64,000 nt of DNA, from NCBI GenBank assembly GCA_038363925.1, contig JAQQWL010000008.1, positions 558,001 through 622,000 of the forward strand, given 5' to 3'. Under the pieces are notes generated by a model, which searched no databases, was not told where the DNA came from, and saw nothing but the letters and a program-made list of their open reading frames with translations. The stretch comes from Apiospora phragmitis (lineage: Eukaryota > Ascomycota > Sordariomycetes > Amphisphaeriales > Apiosporaceae). The stretch's first letter is position 1. Every line of letters starts with the position of its first letter. A program made the position numbers and the translations under genes. Of the stretch, positions 25,055 through 36,798 are shown piece by piece.

Positions 25055-26888
25055 CTAAACTTCCCGTGTCATTCTCCAGCTCAGCCCATTCAGCTTGGGG
25101 ATCTTCTTGACCTGTTTGGGTCCAAAACTCTCTGTGTGAAGAACCTTGGCACCCCGAACCTCGCTCCATATGGTAAGATCAGTCTGGGTATCGCGATCCA
25201 AGAACCCACCCTGGTCCTGTCGGTGTTCTCCCGTGATACGATGAAAGAAGGTCACATCATCGGGCGTACCTAGTGCATCCTGAACATCGCGCATCTCAGA
25301 TGGGTCACCGGGATTTACCACATGATGAGTACTGAAACGGCGGTATGGCGGCATGCGTTGACTCCCCAGCACGTCTTTGCGGTCCTCGCCCATCCATATC
25401 CGACCAGCTGTCGGCACGGAAGAAACATAACATGCCTTGAATGGCATTATACCGCTCAGTCGGTCTGTCCATAGCTGATCCGGAAATTTCTCATCTTCGT
25501 CCCCGTCATCTTCTGCAAACCCGTTCACGAGGACTGGACACAGCCCGCCCATTAATCCCTTTTCGAGCGGCCAACCAGTCTCGTTCGTTGACTCTGATCC
25601 TGGCTCAGTCCCCGAGTTCAGAGCTGACCCCATGCCAACATATAGTTCGTAGAAGCGCATCGATCCTAGTCCACTGACCGTCGACACAGAAAGGGCACCT
25701 TGTGCCGCATGACTGTCTGTATCAATACCAAGACGAGCGAGGTCTCGGGCACGCAAGATCGGAAATGTTGCCCCTGTGTCCAACATCATCTTGAATGTAC
25801 AAGATTTTAGCGGCGTGTCGTTCTCTTCTGGTTGAGCCTTGCCACCTCTGACTTTCCTTTTCCTGCTTCGTGTAGTCGGCTTTCCTGTTTGCGCACTCTT
25901 CCGTCTGATCTTGCCTTCGCTGGTTACGAATTTCATGCAGATCGGCCAAAGGCCGAAGTCCTCATACTTATGCCAGGCCTGCTGTAGGCAGAAGCCTTTC
26001 TTCGCGTGAACTTCGGCGGCACCAGTACTGCTGTTCCCATGGCCGGCCAAAGGCGGCTCCTGCCACAGCCATCCAGGCCCGTACTGTTGCGCATAACGAT
26101 CCAAACGTTCGTCTCGGTCTACGCAGAACGAATTGTATGATGGGCAGGTGTCGACGACTTGTCCACCATAGATCAGGGTAAACTGCCCAGAACAGGTGAT
26201 CTGGCCGGATTCGTAACCCGCGATTGCTGCCCTGATGTTTCCAATCTCGTCATTGCATCTGCTACTCTCAAGTGTATCTCGCAAGGTGGCTAGCCTGTCG
26301 GCAATAGCTCGTGCATTTCGGAGCTTTCCTCTTCAATCGATGTCAGTCCAACACTCTTCGAACGCCAGAATCTGGTGGTTCTTACATGGGAGTTGTGTTC
26401 TCGTGAGTATTCTTCATCTTCGCTCGTTCCTCCACCAGCTGAGCTAGGACAGTGCTTTGGTGTTGGGCAGCGCTGGGTTGATGCTTTTCGTACCAGTTCA
26501 CGATATACTCCTGCTGCAAGACCTCTCGGTCTTTATACTCGATCCGGATCAGGTTCTCTCCGAGGCTCGCCCCAACTACCAATGTTTCCCATGGCTTCGG
26601 GGCTTGATCTTCTTCTTTCGACTCGTCAATGTGTGCAGGTGAGACAGTTGGGGTGTCAGCCAAATGTTGGTCTGTGTCAATAACTTCTACCTCCTGGTAT
26701 GACGAATGGGTTGTGGCCGCTTCATAGCGGTTCGTTTGCTGGGCGAACACCTTATGAGTATTTTCTCGTAACCTACTCCTCATTCGGTCGGTCTGGTCTG
26801 AGGTCGTAGAGCCAATGCGACTCCGTCGTCGCTTTTGCCTCGCCTCGCCAACGAATTGCGATCTTACCAGTCTCTCGGCTTCAGGCAT
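25055..26888 (-). CDS. Hypothetical protein with retropepsin-like aspartic protease motif
   Basis: Two exons, 26888-26386 and 26330-25055, are joined across a 55-nt intron (donor GTAAGA, CTGAC branch, GAAG acceptor), phase 2, giving 592 aa. The key motif is FKMMLDTGATFPIL at residues about 347-360. Asp352-Thr-Gly-Ala is the catalytic signature of retroviral/DDI-type aspartic proteases. A short-chain hydrophobic psi-loop-like segment follows. Just before it, around residues 308-335, lies a Lys/Arg-rich stretch that could act as a nuclear signal. The N-terminal 170 residues are charged and probably partly coiled. No reverse transcriptase or gag is adjacent, and the DNA is not RIP-mutated, so this resembles a host gene rather than a live retroelement. 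Fungal proteins of unknown role carry such domains. Substrate unknown. It is divergent from the 27496 gene, 607 bp away. A second minus-strand frame (25169-24711) overlaps the end and could be an alternative C-terminus. Confidence 0.68.
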
Positions 26889-27495
26889 GTTTGGTGTGTA
26901 TATCGCCTGTGATGAACTAGCCAGCCACCAAGCTACCTTGACAGTTGATCTGATTCGAGTTCCAAGTCGCTTTCAGCGAAAACTTATTGGCTTGACTTCG
27001 AGTTGACAAAAGATGTTGAAGTATCTCATCTGAAAACGGACACAGATGCAAGCAGAGGGGCTAATTGAGGCTTTTTTCGTAGCCAAAGCGCTATGGCCGC
27101 TACAATGACATTCTTTGTTCTTGAAGCCGTCTCAATCCGCTCCCGCCAGTAAAGGGGGCAGTCAGGAATGTCACTGATCTATCCCTAGAAGCAGCAGATT
27201 CCTAAACAGGACAGTCGCCTAGGAAAGTCCATTCAAAACATAATCCTTTGCGCATACCTCCAGGGTGACTTTCTTTTCCATTTTCCAATCTTTTTTCTAA
27301 GACTGTTTGTCGCGTTTCGAGTCAGGCCGTCGCGCATGCCTTGAGGTTTACATCTTCACTTGCGCTCGCTCTGAGTGCGCTTTTGAGTCGCAACATTAAG
27401 AAGCTCTATGAATTTCAAGCGACAAATTCTGCTTAGCATCTTCGTTACGTATATTGTCGGCATTTAATCAATAGTTTCGAGTATACTCCATCATC
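26889..27495. promoter_or_regulatory. Shared divergent promoter interval
   Basis: Only 607 bp separate the start codons of two divergent genes, the retropepsin-like gene (-) and the 1,623-aa gene (+). The short reading frame at 26815-27006 has no recognisable content. Transcription of both genes must be controlled from this interval, which makes co-regulation likely but unproven. Confidence 0.55.
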
Positions 27496-30400
27496 ATGGC
27501 ACCAAAGCGCAAACAATATGGACGGCCAGGAGAGCCGTCAGACGATGGTGACGAGCAAGAACGCCCTGCTCAACGTGCACGCCACTCGTCTCGGTCATCT
27601 TCCCAAGCGCTATTGGAAGGCACAAAAGCAGCAAAGGCGAGGTTCTATGAGAAGCCACCAAAAATAGTAATCCCCACGATCCTGAACTATCTGCAGGACG
27701 GTGACATTGACCACACTGCGAACTGGAGCTCGAAACTGGAAGACATAATCGCCTATCTGGAATATGCAGATGAGCTGAGGCGGAATGGACATAAGGACTT
27801 CGACGAACAGCTGCAAGGCGACCTCTTTGATTGCCAGGTGGTGATTGGGGTTCATCGAGCCTACGAGAAGCGGAACCGGGGCAAGACGCCATATTCGAAT
27901 ACCAAGTTGCCCACTGCACAGCCTCAAAGCCGTCTTGCCTGGTATGACCGGCTCCTGCCCATTACCAAGAAGACAAGAGCGAACGCACGCATCTCCTTGA
28001 TCCCAAGAGAAGGAGCCCGGAACAGTTCCCCGTTCCACCTGATCGGTAAAAACTGCGACCCACACCTCTATAATCTCTATTTCCAGACCAGCGGAGGGCA
28101 AAGACTTGTCCAAAACTTGACGATGCTGCATCGGGACGAGAGCATGCTGTGGCAACAGGGTTCTACTACCAAGCCAGCTGGCAAGCCAACTGAGCCAAAT
28201 CTAGCCGAGCTCGAGAACCATGTATATGAAGAGTGTGTTACTTCACGACACGACCTCGTCAAAAGTCAGCACTGGTCTTATCGCAGTTCTGTAAAGAATG
28301 AAGATGTTCCTGTTGAAGATGCTGTCAAGCAGCGTGGGTGGAGGCGCGCTGCTCTTCAGCAGCTATTGCAATTGTTCGACAACCAGGAGAACCGCGCAGT
28401 TAATACACCTTGGAGGCGAGTGGCGTTACCTGCGCCAATCAAAGAGAGAAAAGAGCTTCCCTTCCATACGGCGGCGAGGCTCAGAAATAGAGTCGAAGTA
28501 GACGATGGCGTGACAGGTGTGGTAACTCGTGGGATTGGCCACTCGAGCGAGGTAGCCGTCGCCGTGGGTGTATTGGTTCAGCGAGTACCTCGAGCAGTCC
28601 AATGTTCTATCGTCTTTTACGCGTCGGAACTACATGCTAGCATCCTGGAATAATCGCATGTCAGTTGCCGTTCCGCCCAACTTCCAAGGCCCCTTTACAT
28701 TTAGCGGCAGGTGTGTATACGATGACAACTGGTTGAAGGTTGGTAGGGACTGCGTGCTGCTCAGCAAGAACCTTAAGCGCGCGGCGGGCATGTACCAACC
28801 GGACTGTCGTTTCTTGCCAACTCTTATCGAGGACATCGAGCGCGGACTGTGCGGTGGCACCCCTGCGACCTCCCTCCGACCCCGACCTCAAGTTGATTTT
28901 GATCCGACCAAAGAAAACACTTTCCTTCTCCTGGACGAGTTCGATATGGCGTGGCTGAAATTTCTGATGGTGCCCGGATCTGCTCCAGGTCTCATCAAGT
29001 ATTCCAACAAGGAACCGCAGGATAACCTCCTGATCTTGTTCGACCATCGAATTCAGACGCTTTTCAACGACACCCACCAAAACATGTTCTGGGCGAAAAC
29101 AGAAAGCTCTGAGGATTACAAAGGCTTCCCCAGCTATACAAGCCAGAAGGTCCCTTTGACCGAGTTGCTGGCCATCATCAACCGTGGAGGCCGGAAGCTC
29201 GGAAAGGAGAAGGGCCACCTTATCTGGACGGCATCCGATCTGAACGACCATGACACTAACCCGCCAAACACACTCTATCAGTTCACCCTCGAGGAAGCAA
29301 GATTTGCCTGTATCAAACTGGCAAGGCAGGGACGACTATTGTAAGCCCAAGAGCCCATACCATCCGCAACCCTTTGATCTTATACTGACACCTAGACAGC
29401 TACGAGGGTCCTATCCTGGAAGACGTAGATGAGTACGTGAATTCAACGGAGTGGGATCAAGATACACAATGCCGTTTCTACCAAACAGACGATCGGAACG
29501 ACTGGGGCCGTGTTGGTATGCACAAGACAGAGATCTTCCCAGAGCAGCGGATTATATGGCGTCATGAAGACGACGAGGCTTTCATAAAATTCAACCGGGC
29601 TTATAAGCAGCACACATCCGGCATCTTTCCAGCGGACCAAGAAGAGGGTAAATCAAAGGGCTTTGTGGCCGAGACTGTCTTCAAAGTCGGAATCTATCCA
29701 GAGGGCGGCTTCGAAGAGGCGCGCCAATCGCCCATCTGGGAAGACATCGTGCCCATTGACATGGCCGCCGCTCAGGAACTAGGACTTTCTGAGCGGACGT
29801 CCCAGTTCTTCCGCAACCTGGCCTTCCGCCTGGGCCGAACGATTCGACACTACCAACAGCTTCAACAGCGCTCCGCCAAGAGTCCGGGTCTGCCTCGAAA
29901 GGATCTTAATTCGAAATCCGCGCTGTGGCAACAGATGGTTGGAGATGTCACCGGCACAGCCAAGCAAGCGGGTTATAAGCCCATCAGGCTTACTCAATTG
30001 ACGGATGTTATCCCCAGAGCAGCCCCTGGGCACCCCGCAGCTCAGTCCACGGACTTGACAACCATCTTCACCACGATCCGGAAGGGCCTGATCAACGACT
30101 CGGTCAAGAACTACACCCAGACGTATCCTAGCCGCCCTTGCTTCCAGATAGACGAGAACGGCTGCGTCATCAAGACCTTCCAGAGACAGAATTTGTGGGG
30201 CTGGGCAGACAAGATGATCAGAGAACACCACGCCCCCTATATTCGGAAGCGCTACTTCGACGTGAGGCGCTGGCCCCTGCACCGACAGAGCGAGGCCACC
30301 CAGAAGATTATCCGGACGCGCGAAGATGAAAATATCTACCTCCAGTCGCCACTGGCATGGTATCGTTACGGTATCCGTGTTGGGCCAGCTAGTAAGGGCG

Positions 30401-32628
30401 CTCTGGGTCGTTACGAGAATAGCATCATTGATGTGCTACCGTCTAAGCAGCAGCTGGCCGCATCCGAGCTTGTGAAGAAGTTCAAGCAGGCGCTGGTGGT
30501 CAGCATGAGAAATGCGAATGTCAGTCTCCAGGACGAGTGGGAGTTCATCATCAACCCACCGCTCCGCGACCCATGGAGACTCCTCCCCGCCGGACAGACG
30601 CTTCAGCCGATTGTCCGGCCCACGTCCAAGTTCATCCCGGGTCCCCCTGTCTTCCCCATGGGCGACACACTTCTTAAGCAGATCCAGATCAGTCAGGAAC
30701 TCGAGTCAAGTAAGTCTATCAATTATCCCGTTGCATGATGCACTGAAGTTTGGAGCTAACACTGGTCGTTACAGTCTTGGATCCCCAACAGCCGCAAAAC
30801 ATTGGCACGAAACTTCTGGACAAGGTCGCGAGCTGGTTCTCACCCGAGCCGGAACGTATCCCTCTCTTGCCCGAGATCGATGAGAACCGTGCGCCTCGCA
30901 GCAACCCTAGGAAGCGCCGCCTCCCGTCCGCTTTCCTGTCCGAGATCGAACCGGCCAAGAAGGTGCCCGCTCTCTCCGATCCCTTCAACGATAGAGCCCC
31001 TACGCGACCGCGTCACCTTCACGACGTGCGTAGCCGACGGCTGAAGTCTGCTAGGGCTGGTGTAGGGTCTAGCGCCATGGATACTGCCGAAGAGAGAGAA
31101 CAAAGTCGCCGCGAAAGAGTAGAGGCTGTTGCTACCCTCTTGCGAGGCAAGGTCGTCGACCAAGTTCAGAAGGCTGCAATTGCTTCAGCAGAAGCACCGG
31201 CTCCCCCGGCTTGGAAGGTGAAATCGAAAGCACAGGATGCACGCAAACCAGACGAGGTGCCTACAGTCGAGATCGTGAGGAATGTAGACGGTGCTTCGGC
31301 TACAAAGGGAGAAAGCGCAGGAGGCGCAGGGAAGAAAGTGACCTCCGATGTGACCAAGAGCAAGCAGGCGGAGGAGGGCTACGTCTGGCCCGCCTCGGTC
31401 CGTCGTCCTCGATACAGCATCGTCCAAGAGGATGGCAAAAACATTGTGATAATAGACCAAGACGAGCTCGGCGGGCTCGAAAGGGCAGTCAGAGTACCTT
31501 CGTCCCAATGGCCAGCTGCCGAAGTCGCTCCTCCGAATATCATCTTGCGAGTCAACCCATCAGAGCAGACCCAGAGGGCTCCCCTGAGCAACCCCTTTAC
31601 GGACGATGATTCCTTCACGGATTTGCCGAGGAAGAAGAACACCACAATGCCGGGCTTTGTTTTTGGCTCCAAGTCCCCCTTAGTGAGCCCCTTTACTAGT
31701 CAGGTCCCTAGTGTCGCATCTGGTAAGAACTTCCAACCTTCCTCTTCGGCTGTCCGCATTCTAGCTTCATGTTTTGCATACTGACTGGCCCGACCCATTA
31801 GCTACACCTGCCCAAAGTTCTCGACGAGACTCTACCGCCGTCCAAAGTTCCCGACGATCCTCTACCGCCGCCACCTCCGTTACCACCACCACCTCCGTCA
31901 GCACCCCGCCGACCAGCGCAGGGTCTTCCCGACGAGGATCTCGCAGCCGAATCAAGCCCAAGCCAGCCGCCAAGCCAGCCGAGATGGTCAAGCTGCCCAC
32001 CGGGCAGAGCATCGACATCAGCGGCGTCCCCGCCGCCGACGGCAACGGCAAGCCACGCCACGTCACCGCGCGCGGCTGGGTCGCGCTTCAGCACGAGACG
32101 TTCCCGCACGGCTACCAGGCGGTCCCCACGCCGGGCCTGTCCAACCACTGCGGCGTCTACGCCATGGTCATCAGCATGCGCAAGCAGCTCGCCACCATCC
32201 CCGGCGCCAAGGACGTGACCTACGAGCGGCTGCTCGCGCTGGGCACCGACCCGCGCGTGCAGGAGCGCCTCGCCGCCGTCGGCCGCGAATTAGCCCGCGG
32301 CTTCGACGCCCGGACCAACTTCACCGTCGACATCCTGGCCGCCATGCTCGAGGGCTGGGGCACCGCCCACGGCGTCCGGCTGCACCTCGGTATCGTGTTC
32401 CCCGCCGGGACCCGGGACCCGTTCGTCCTCGTGAACGAGCGCCCCGCGAACGCCAAGGAGTACGTCGTCTGGATCCACAGTGGTGATGCGTCGTTCCGAG
32501 GGCGAAGGGATGGCATGTCAGACCAGCAAGTCATCGACGAGGATCAGAGGATGGACAACACGGTTTATAACCATTTCTCGGGGCTTATGCCCCAAACTCG
32601 CTCCAGTCAGCGCCTGAGACAAAAGTAG
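27496..32628 (+). CDS. Very large (1,623-aa) hypothetical protein with C-terminal papain-like Cys/His motif
   Basis: Five exons are inferred: 27496-28497, 28556-29340, 29400-30709, 30775-31722 and 31802-32628. Introns 2-4 have GTAAG donors, CTGAC/CTAAC branch points and YAG acceptors, and all phases agree. Intron 1 is less certain: donor GTAGAC at 28498, or GTGTGG at 28516, both in phase. The first 1,000 residues resemble nothing I can name, but they are well ordered and rich in Trp/Tyr/Arg. The N-terminus (MAPKRKQYGRPG) is basic and nuclear-signal-like. Residues about 1100-1350 are charged and disordered, with RRGS/SSRR repeats. The C-terminal domain has SNHCGVYAM (Cys1465) and VVWIHSGD (His1574). 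A Cys before His, about 110 residues apart, is the order in papain-fold proteases such as OTU deubiquitinases and unlike Ulp1. A deubiquitinase-like activity is only a suggestion. The last exon is markedly more GC-rich than exons 1-4. Confidence 0.72.
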
Positions 32629-32966
32629 TCTGTCCACTTACCTAAGATAGCTATTGATGGATTCTAGTGCTTGCCCGGATTGATTATGGTATTTGGGATA
32701 TTTTGAATGGAGTTCTCGCCGATAAGCGCGGAGGGAGATAAAGGGAGGGCGCACAGCACTCACACTTATTACCGTTAAATTTCATTTGTTAATTGTTTTA
32801 GTTATAGCATAGGTTCAGTAATTAAATGTATCATTGGGTTCTCCTCAGGCATACTATGTTGAAAGCGATATTCCTTCTCTGTACACCAAAGAAGTGACCC
32901 CCTCTTGAAACGAAAATAACAATACGACCTGCCATGTGTTGGCTACCTGAATCAGACGGCAACCGC
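32629..32966. other. Convergent intergenic region
   Basis: This is the 3' flank of the 1,623-aa gene and of the minus-strand oxidoreductase pseudogene. AT-rich stretches near 32770-32835 could hold polyadenylation signals. No gene is seen. Confidence 0.5.
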
Positions 32967-33826
32967 TCAAGCAATCTTAATAACCAGTCCGCCGACACCG
33001 CCCTTGATCTTCAGTACCTTGTCCGCGGCCTCCCGCACCGCCTCGATGTCTTCCATCTCCACCACCGTCATGACGGGCTGGATCTTGCCCGTAGCCAGAA
33101 TCTCGCCGACCGGCTCGACGTCCTCGCGCGCCCCCGCGTTCCCCGAGATGACGCCCCGCTGGATGCTCGTGCCGCGGAGCCGCCAGCGGTAGTACAGCTG
33201 GGCCAGGGCGGCGATCCAGAGGAACCAGAACGGCAGGACGTTGTCGTCGCCCAAGACGGCGCGGAAGAGCTCGGCGGGGAATAGTGCAGCGATGGCCACG
33301 ATGACGTCGCGCTGCCGGTTCGAACGTCATGGGCCGACCGAAGGCCATGCCGTAGACGGCGTCACCGGGCCTGAAGGCCGTGACGGCCTTGCCGACTTGG
33401 ACGACGGTGCCGGAGCCGACGAGGCCTACCCTCAGGGGGAACCTGCAGCCATGATGAGGACAAGATCAGCCAACGTCCACTCGTACCTCGACCAATAGCT
33501 CCTATGAGGCGGGGTGTAAGCTGGAATGTGGGTATGTGATAAACTTACTTGAGTTTGTTGCCAACCAACATCTTCATCCGCCCCGCGATGATATTAGCTT
33601 CGCCCGAGGCGAACCCCGCCGCGTGCATCTTGATGAGCATCTGCTTGGGCTCCTTGATTTCCGGGACCGGGACTTCCAGGACTTCCAAGCCGGACATCTG
33701 CGTATATTTCCGCACGCCGAGAGCACGCATGGTCTTCGGCAGGTCAACAACACCAGGGCCCGTGAGGGCTGATGACGGTCTGGTGGTTTTTCGTTCCATT
33801 GTGGACTGCACTTGGGAATCTTCCAC
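32967..33826 (-). pseudogene. Internally deleted quinone oxidoreductase / MDR dehydrogenase
   Basis: Exon 1 (33826-33549, Met at 33826 or 33799) encodes the start of an MDR/GroES-like domain (MRALGVRKYTQMSGLEVLEV, then GFASGEANI). A 106-nt intron (GTAAGT...GCAG, 33548-33443) is followed by exon 2 from 33442, reading PLRVGLVGSGTVVQVG...GDAVYGMAFGRPM. Around 33310-33335 this homology stops. The rest of the family sequence resumes in another frame (RDVIVAIAALFPAELFRAV... to VIKIA at 32967). The catalytic core and the NAD(P)H-binding Rossmann glycine motif are missing, roughly 120-150 residues against a normal length near 350. The gene cannot make an active reductase. The C-terminal block is intact and still free of stops, so the deletion looks recent, or it is an assembly collapse. 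Confidence 0.8.
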
Positions 33827-34276
33827 ACCTTTCTCATATGATAAGCGAGTGCTGGCTATGTAAAGAACAATAGAAGAGAGAGAGCTGGGTCAGGTCGTAG
33901 ATCGCATATAAGCGTCGAAGGGACCCCCTGTTCGGTGCTTGTCGGTGCTCCGGGACCCACCGACCGCCGAATGAACCGCCGAAACCACCGAAAAGAGGCA
34001 TCTGTACGGGGAGAGTAGCGTGCAATCGCGAACTAGCATGTGCACATGGATCTCAATCATGTTCAACTCATAACTGATAATATAGCTATTTCTTATGAAT
34101 CCAACCCGGCTTTCTAACAGTCTGATTATCTAGCAAGCCGCCGCAGAAACGAAGGCAATCTATGTGAGAAACGACATATGGTGAAATGCTGGATAAACAT
34201 CGCTTTATATGTGTCTATACATGATGACGCGTTTCAAAAAAAAAGTTGGACTGGTTATTTCGATAGTATCGCACGA
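33827..34276. other. Intergenic region upstream of the oxidoreductase pseudogene
   Basis: It contains the former promoter of the pseudogene and the 3' flank of the minus-strand M28 gene. A GGx-rich stretch at 33950-34010 gives a short open frame on the minus strand that I judge non-coding. No gene is seen. Confidence 0.45.
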
Positions 34277-36798
34277 CTATTGGATGGTCTTCGTCGCGGA
34301 CTTGATGCAATTATCAATGATGTCGACCCATCTCAACGCGTTGATGGAGTCCTTGTCATCGATGCTCTCGGTTAGACCAGGGAATACGGCTTTTTAGGTG
34401 TTAGTCAGTGTCTCTTCCCATGTATCCGATGATATGATAAGGGGTATCGTGGAATACTTACCTCCGGCATAGCCCGTCCAGAGCCCAGGCGCAAACACAA
34501 CATGCTTGAACCAGGTTCGGCCGTCGAGACCACCCTGGAAGAGGAACGACCTCTCGATCTTCTTGTATTTGGTGTTGGTAGATCGGATCGCATGGAAAAG
34601 TTTCAGCTTCTTGATCAATCTCCACCACGGAATATGCTCCCCGGCCTCCTCGGTCAATTTCGTAGCTTCCATGTCCAGCTTAATTGCCGCGCTCGTAAAC
34701 TCCGCTAACGAGTCATACAGGCGAGTCAGGGAGAATTTGAAGTCTTGGATATCGCCTTTGGGCTCGGATCCGATCGAACGAGCTCGGAACTCAACAATGT
34801 CCTCGTCGGTAGAGGGCTCGCTCTTCGCGTCAACGGATGCGAGCTTTGCCTCGATCTTCTCCACGTAACCCTTCAAGGCCGTAGCATAGTCGGTCGCATT
34901 GAGCAACACAACTGGAGTGTCGGCCAGTTTACCCACTGTCAAGCCCAGGATCTGAGCCATTGTCTTGTGGTAGGCGAACTTGGGATCGCCAAATTCACTC
35001 ATCCAGTGGTAGCTGTCGTAGTTGCTATGATACTGATAGATAGGCGAGTCTGGACCGTAGCCACCGAACCCGAAGTCGAGGGATGGGATGCCGGCGTAGT
35101 CTTGGAAAGCAGTGAAGTCGCTTCCACTCCCCATCGTACTGATGTGGCCATCCCACGTGTCGCGCACCGTCTGCCCTTTCACCGTCTGGTTGGGCGACTG
35201 CACCATTGAGGTAACATCATATATGAGCTTGCTTAGCATTGGAGCAGCGGAAGCCGAGAAATAAGGACCACGGACACCCACGTCCAAGTTGACGTAGGCG
35301 ACGTTGGTGGCCGAAAGCCACGGAAGGTATTCTCGACCCATTCGGTGCTTCCAATCAAGCCGTATTCTTCACCGTCCCAGCTGGCAAAGACAATCGTTCG
35401 CAGAGGCTTCCAGCCCTTTTCTAGCGCCTTGCCGAAGCTTCGAATTGCCTCGTTGAGCACTGCAGAACCACTGTTCGGGTCTCCGGCGCCACCTGCGATC
35501 CATGCATCTCGGTGGTTGCCCACCACAATGACCTCATCGGGGATGGTCCCATTGATAATGCCAATAACATCCCATTGCGGAGTGATGGTGTAGTCTTGGT
35601 CATTCACCAAGTTGAGTACTACATCTTTGGGGGAGGGCCCGACATTGTACTCGACCCCCCTTGTACTTCAATCCCGTGTTTTTGGTCCAATACCGATTGA
35701 ATTCGGTGGCCTTTGGTCCATATCCATTAAGCGCCTTCAAAATGGGTACAGCTTCTGCATAGGAGATAGGCAGAGACGGAATGCTGGGGATTGCACCATC
35801 AACTGGCTGTCGAGGTACGCCCGGCTTCGAAGGATACCCAGGCGTCGTGGGGTCACCGGGGGCTACACTGAGGAACTGAACGCTCCCGCGTTGCACGCTA
35901 CTGGGATGGCGTGCTGGACCGTTGGGGTAGGTTTCGTAACCATTTTCATCCGTGACTTCGCCGTCATCGCCGGGGTCCGTGAAGATAACGCAACCTATCA
36001 TCCCGAGCTCCTGAGCACGCTTAACCTTAAGTCCGCGGAAGATACCGCCGTAACGAGCTAGAGCAATGTGGCCGGCCAGACTGATGTTGGCCTTGACCAG
36101 ATCCTCGAAATCCTGATAGGTGCCGTAGTTGACGTAGACGAAAGGGGCTGTGACATTGCCAGACGCAGAATATCCATGGAAGGTCGGGATACGATTGGGA
36201 AGCGAAGACGTGGGGTCTTCGTCAAGCACTTCCTCCTCCAGGGTTGCTTCAAAAGTGACGTTCCAACTGTCTGACTTGGTTTTGGACTTCTCCAGTAGAG
36301 CCAGTCGATGACCAAGCGGGTAGTTGAGGTAGGTGTCATAAGCTACAATATCGGACTTGACGCCCCATTCATTCCACCGGTCACGCGTCCATTCGGCCTG
36401 GGATTTGGTTAGCAAAAGCGGTGCATCATCTCTTCACCTTGACTCACCTGCGATAAGTTGCGACCAGCCAGGTGAGGACCGGCAGTGTAATACCTACTCC
36501 ATTCCGAAGCTTTCTCGGCGCTTGGCGTCTCTAGCAGAACGTCCTTTAGCTGGTCAAAGGTGAAGCCATTCATGGGATGGCGATGGCCTGGCGGATGAGG
36601 TGTAGGGTGGGAAGGAGGCTCATCGTGGGGCGCGAACACGACGGTGAAGAGGAAGGTGGCGAATAAGCCGACGAGCGAGGCGCCGAGAATTATGGTGCAG
36701 AAGCGGCGTAGAGTGTTGTGAGGGTACCGCCGAGGCACCGAGCCGATTGTCACTGTGGTGATCAGGGGAGTACGCTCCGTGCTCGCCATTTTCTCCAT
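34277..36798 (-). CDS. M28 peptidase, glutamate carboxypeptidase II-like, with two frameshifts
   Basis: Exons are 36798-36448, 36397-34462 and 34389-34277. The introns are 50 nt (GTGAGT...CCCAG) and 72 nt (GTAAGT, CTAAC branch, AAAAG). Residues about 33-55 are a transmembrane segment, giving a type II membrane protein. A protease-associated domain follows (GHIALARYGG...AQELGMIGCVIF). The M28 core shows all expected zinc ligands and the general base: GNHRDAW, GDPNSGSAVLNE, WDGEEYGLIGSTEW, VNLDVGVRG and YQYHSNYDSYHW. A C-terminal dimerisation domain ends at 34277. Relatives are plant and animal glutamate carboxypeptidases and yeast Tre1/Tre2/Vps70. The reading frame breaks twice: an extra base in a C6 run (35655-35660; G6 on the coding strand) and a missing base near 35333-35341. 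The two shifts cancel, but a stop at 35600 intervenes. As written, the product ends before the active site. Confidence 0.85.

Noticed and set aside
28516..28555. Alternative 40-nt intron 1 in the 1,623-aa gene
   Set aside because: In phase but shorter than the other introns here; the 58-nt choice is preferred, though both remain possible.
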